Shown here piece by piece: positions 5,489 through 5,796 of a DNA stretch of 5,796 bases. The translations under genes and the position numbers were made by a program. The notes beneath the pieces were generated by a model that searched no databases, was not told the origin of the DNA, and saw nothing but the letters and a program-made list of their open reading frames with translations. Source of the DNA: Phycisphaerales bacterium (GTDB lineage Bacteria > Planctomycetota > Phycisphaerae > Phycisphaerales > UBA1924). Positions within the stretch are counted from its first letter, which is position 1. Every line of letters starts with the position of its first letter. The stretch covers positions 1 to 5,796 of the forward strand of contig SLFH01000037.1 in NCBI GenBank assembly GCA_007124345.1, written 5' to 3'.

Positions 5489-5796
5489 ATGGCAAAGAAA
5501 ACCACCAAAAAGTCCCCAAAAAAGACCGCCCCCAGGACCTCCAAGAAGACGGCCTCCAAAGCCGTTGGGGGCGGGTCGCGCAAGCGCGGCGGCAAGGGAG
5601 CGGGCCTCGGCGTCAAAGCCGGCGACGCCAAGGGCAAGCACCTCGTCATCGTCGAATCGCCCGCCAAGGCCAAAACCATCAATAGGTATCTGGGCCAGGA
5701 CTACATCGTCCTCGCCTCAATCGGCCATGTCCGCGACCTGCCCAGCAAGGCCCCCAAGGGCTCCAAGCAGCCCGTCCCCGGCGTCGACCTCGAGAA
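5489..5796 (+). CDS. topA: DNA topoisomerase I (TopA), N-terminal part; continues past the window
   Basis: TopA is the type IA topoisomerase that relaxes negative supercoils. The first 102 codons are present. Residues 50-85 (KHLVIVESPAKAKTINRYLG, then YIVLASIGHVRDLP) are the unmistakable start of the Toprim domain. E56 and K60 correspond to catalytic Glu9 and Lys13 of the E. coli enzyme. Ahead of it is a basic extension of about 49 residues (MAKKTTKKSPKKTAPRTSKK, then Gly, Arg and Lys rich), which E. coli TopA lacks. It resembles histone H1-type tails and is presumably disordered and DNA-binding. The ATG at 5489-5491 is the first in frame and has only a weak GGCGGAAAA about 10-15 bases upstream. 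A later start inside the basic segment has no Met, so the tail is probably translated. The remaining domains and the active-site Tyr are outside the window. Confidence 0.94.
   Translation, partial: MAKKTTKKSPKKTAPRTSKKTASKAVGGGSRKRGGKGAGLGVKAGDAKGKHLVIVESPAKAKTINRYLGQDYIVLASIGHVRDLPSKAPKGSKQPVPGVDLE

Noticed and set aside
5257..5685. A 142-codon plus-strand frame spanning the miaA-topA gap
   Set aside because: It overlaps the ends of miaA and topA in another frame, is rich in Pro, Arg and Gln with no motif, and is contradicted by the clear topA start at 5489.

Overview
The window comes from a GC-rich bacterium. Gene content, the style of the Der, ThiC and TopA proteins, and the near absence of strong Shine-Dalgarno sites fit a planctomycete, perhaps of the Phycisphaerae. 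That placement is an inference from protein flavour and was not checked against a database. All genes can be read from the sequence, and no stretch over about 210 bases lacks a gene.

Layout. At the left edge is the 3' end of thiC (+ strand), the radical-SAM enzyme that makes the thiamin pyrimidine. It converges, with only 5 bases between stops, on a run of four minus-strand genes. Read in their own direction these are der (two-GTPase ribosome assembly factor), an SMR-family guanidinium-type exporter (sugE/gdx), an uncharacterised six-helix membrane protein with conserved-looking GEEVSWGQ and GETNIHN motifs, and a membrane-anchored NERD-domain protein. Gaps between them are about 97, 41 and 44 bases, so co-transcription is possible. 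The NERD gene is clearly poorer in GC than its neighbours and looks like the most recent arrival.

der is divergent from miaA (tRNA A37 dimethylallyltransferase, + strand) across only 60 bases. That gap seems to hold back-to-back promoters placed so close to the start codons that both mRNAs may be leaderless. After miaA comes a 203-base intergenic stretch with a GC-rich hairpin and, further on, a palindrome abutting a good -35 box. The window ends in the first 102 codons of topA (DNA topoisomerase I), which carries a lysine-rich, histone-tail-like N-terminal extension before its Toprim domain.

Functionally this is mostly housekeeping: thiamin synthesis, ribosome biogenesis, tRNA modification and DNA topology. 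Between thiC and der sits a small accessory patch of exporter, membrane protein and NERD nuclease-like protein. I see no CRISPR array, insertion sequence, tRNA or rRNA. The least explained items are the accessory trio and the palindromes in the gaps.
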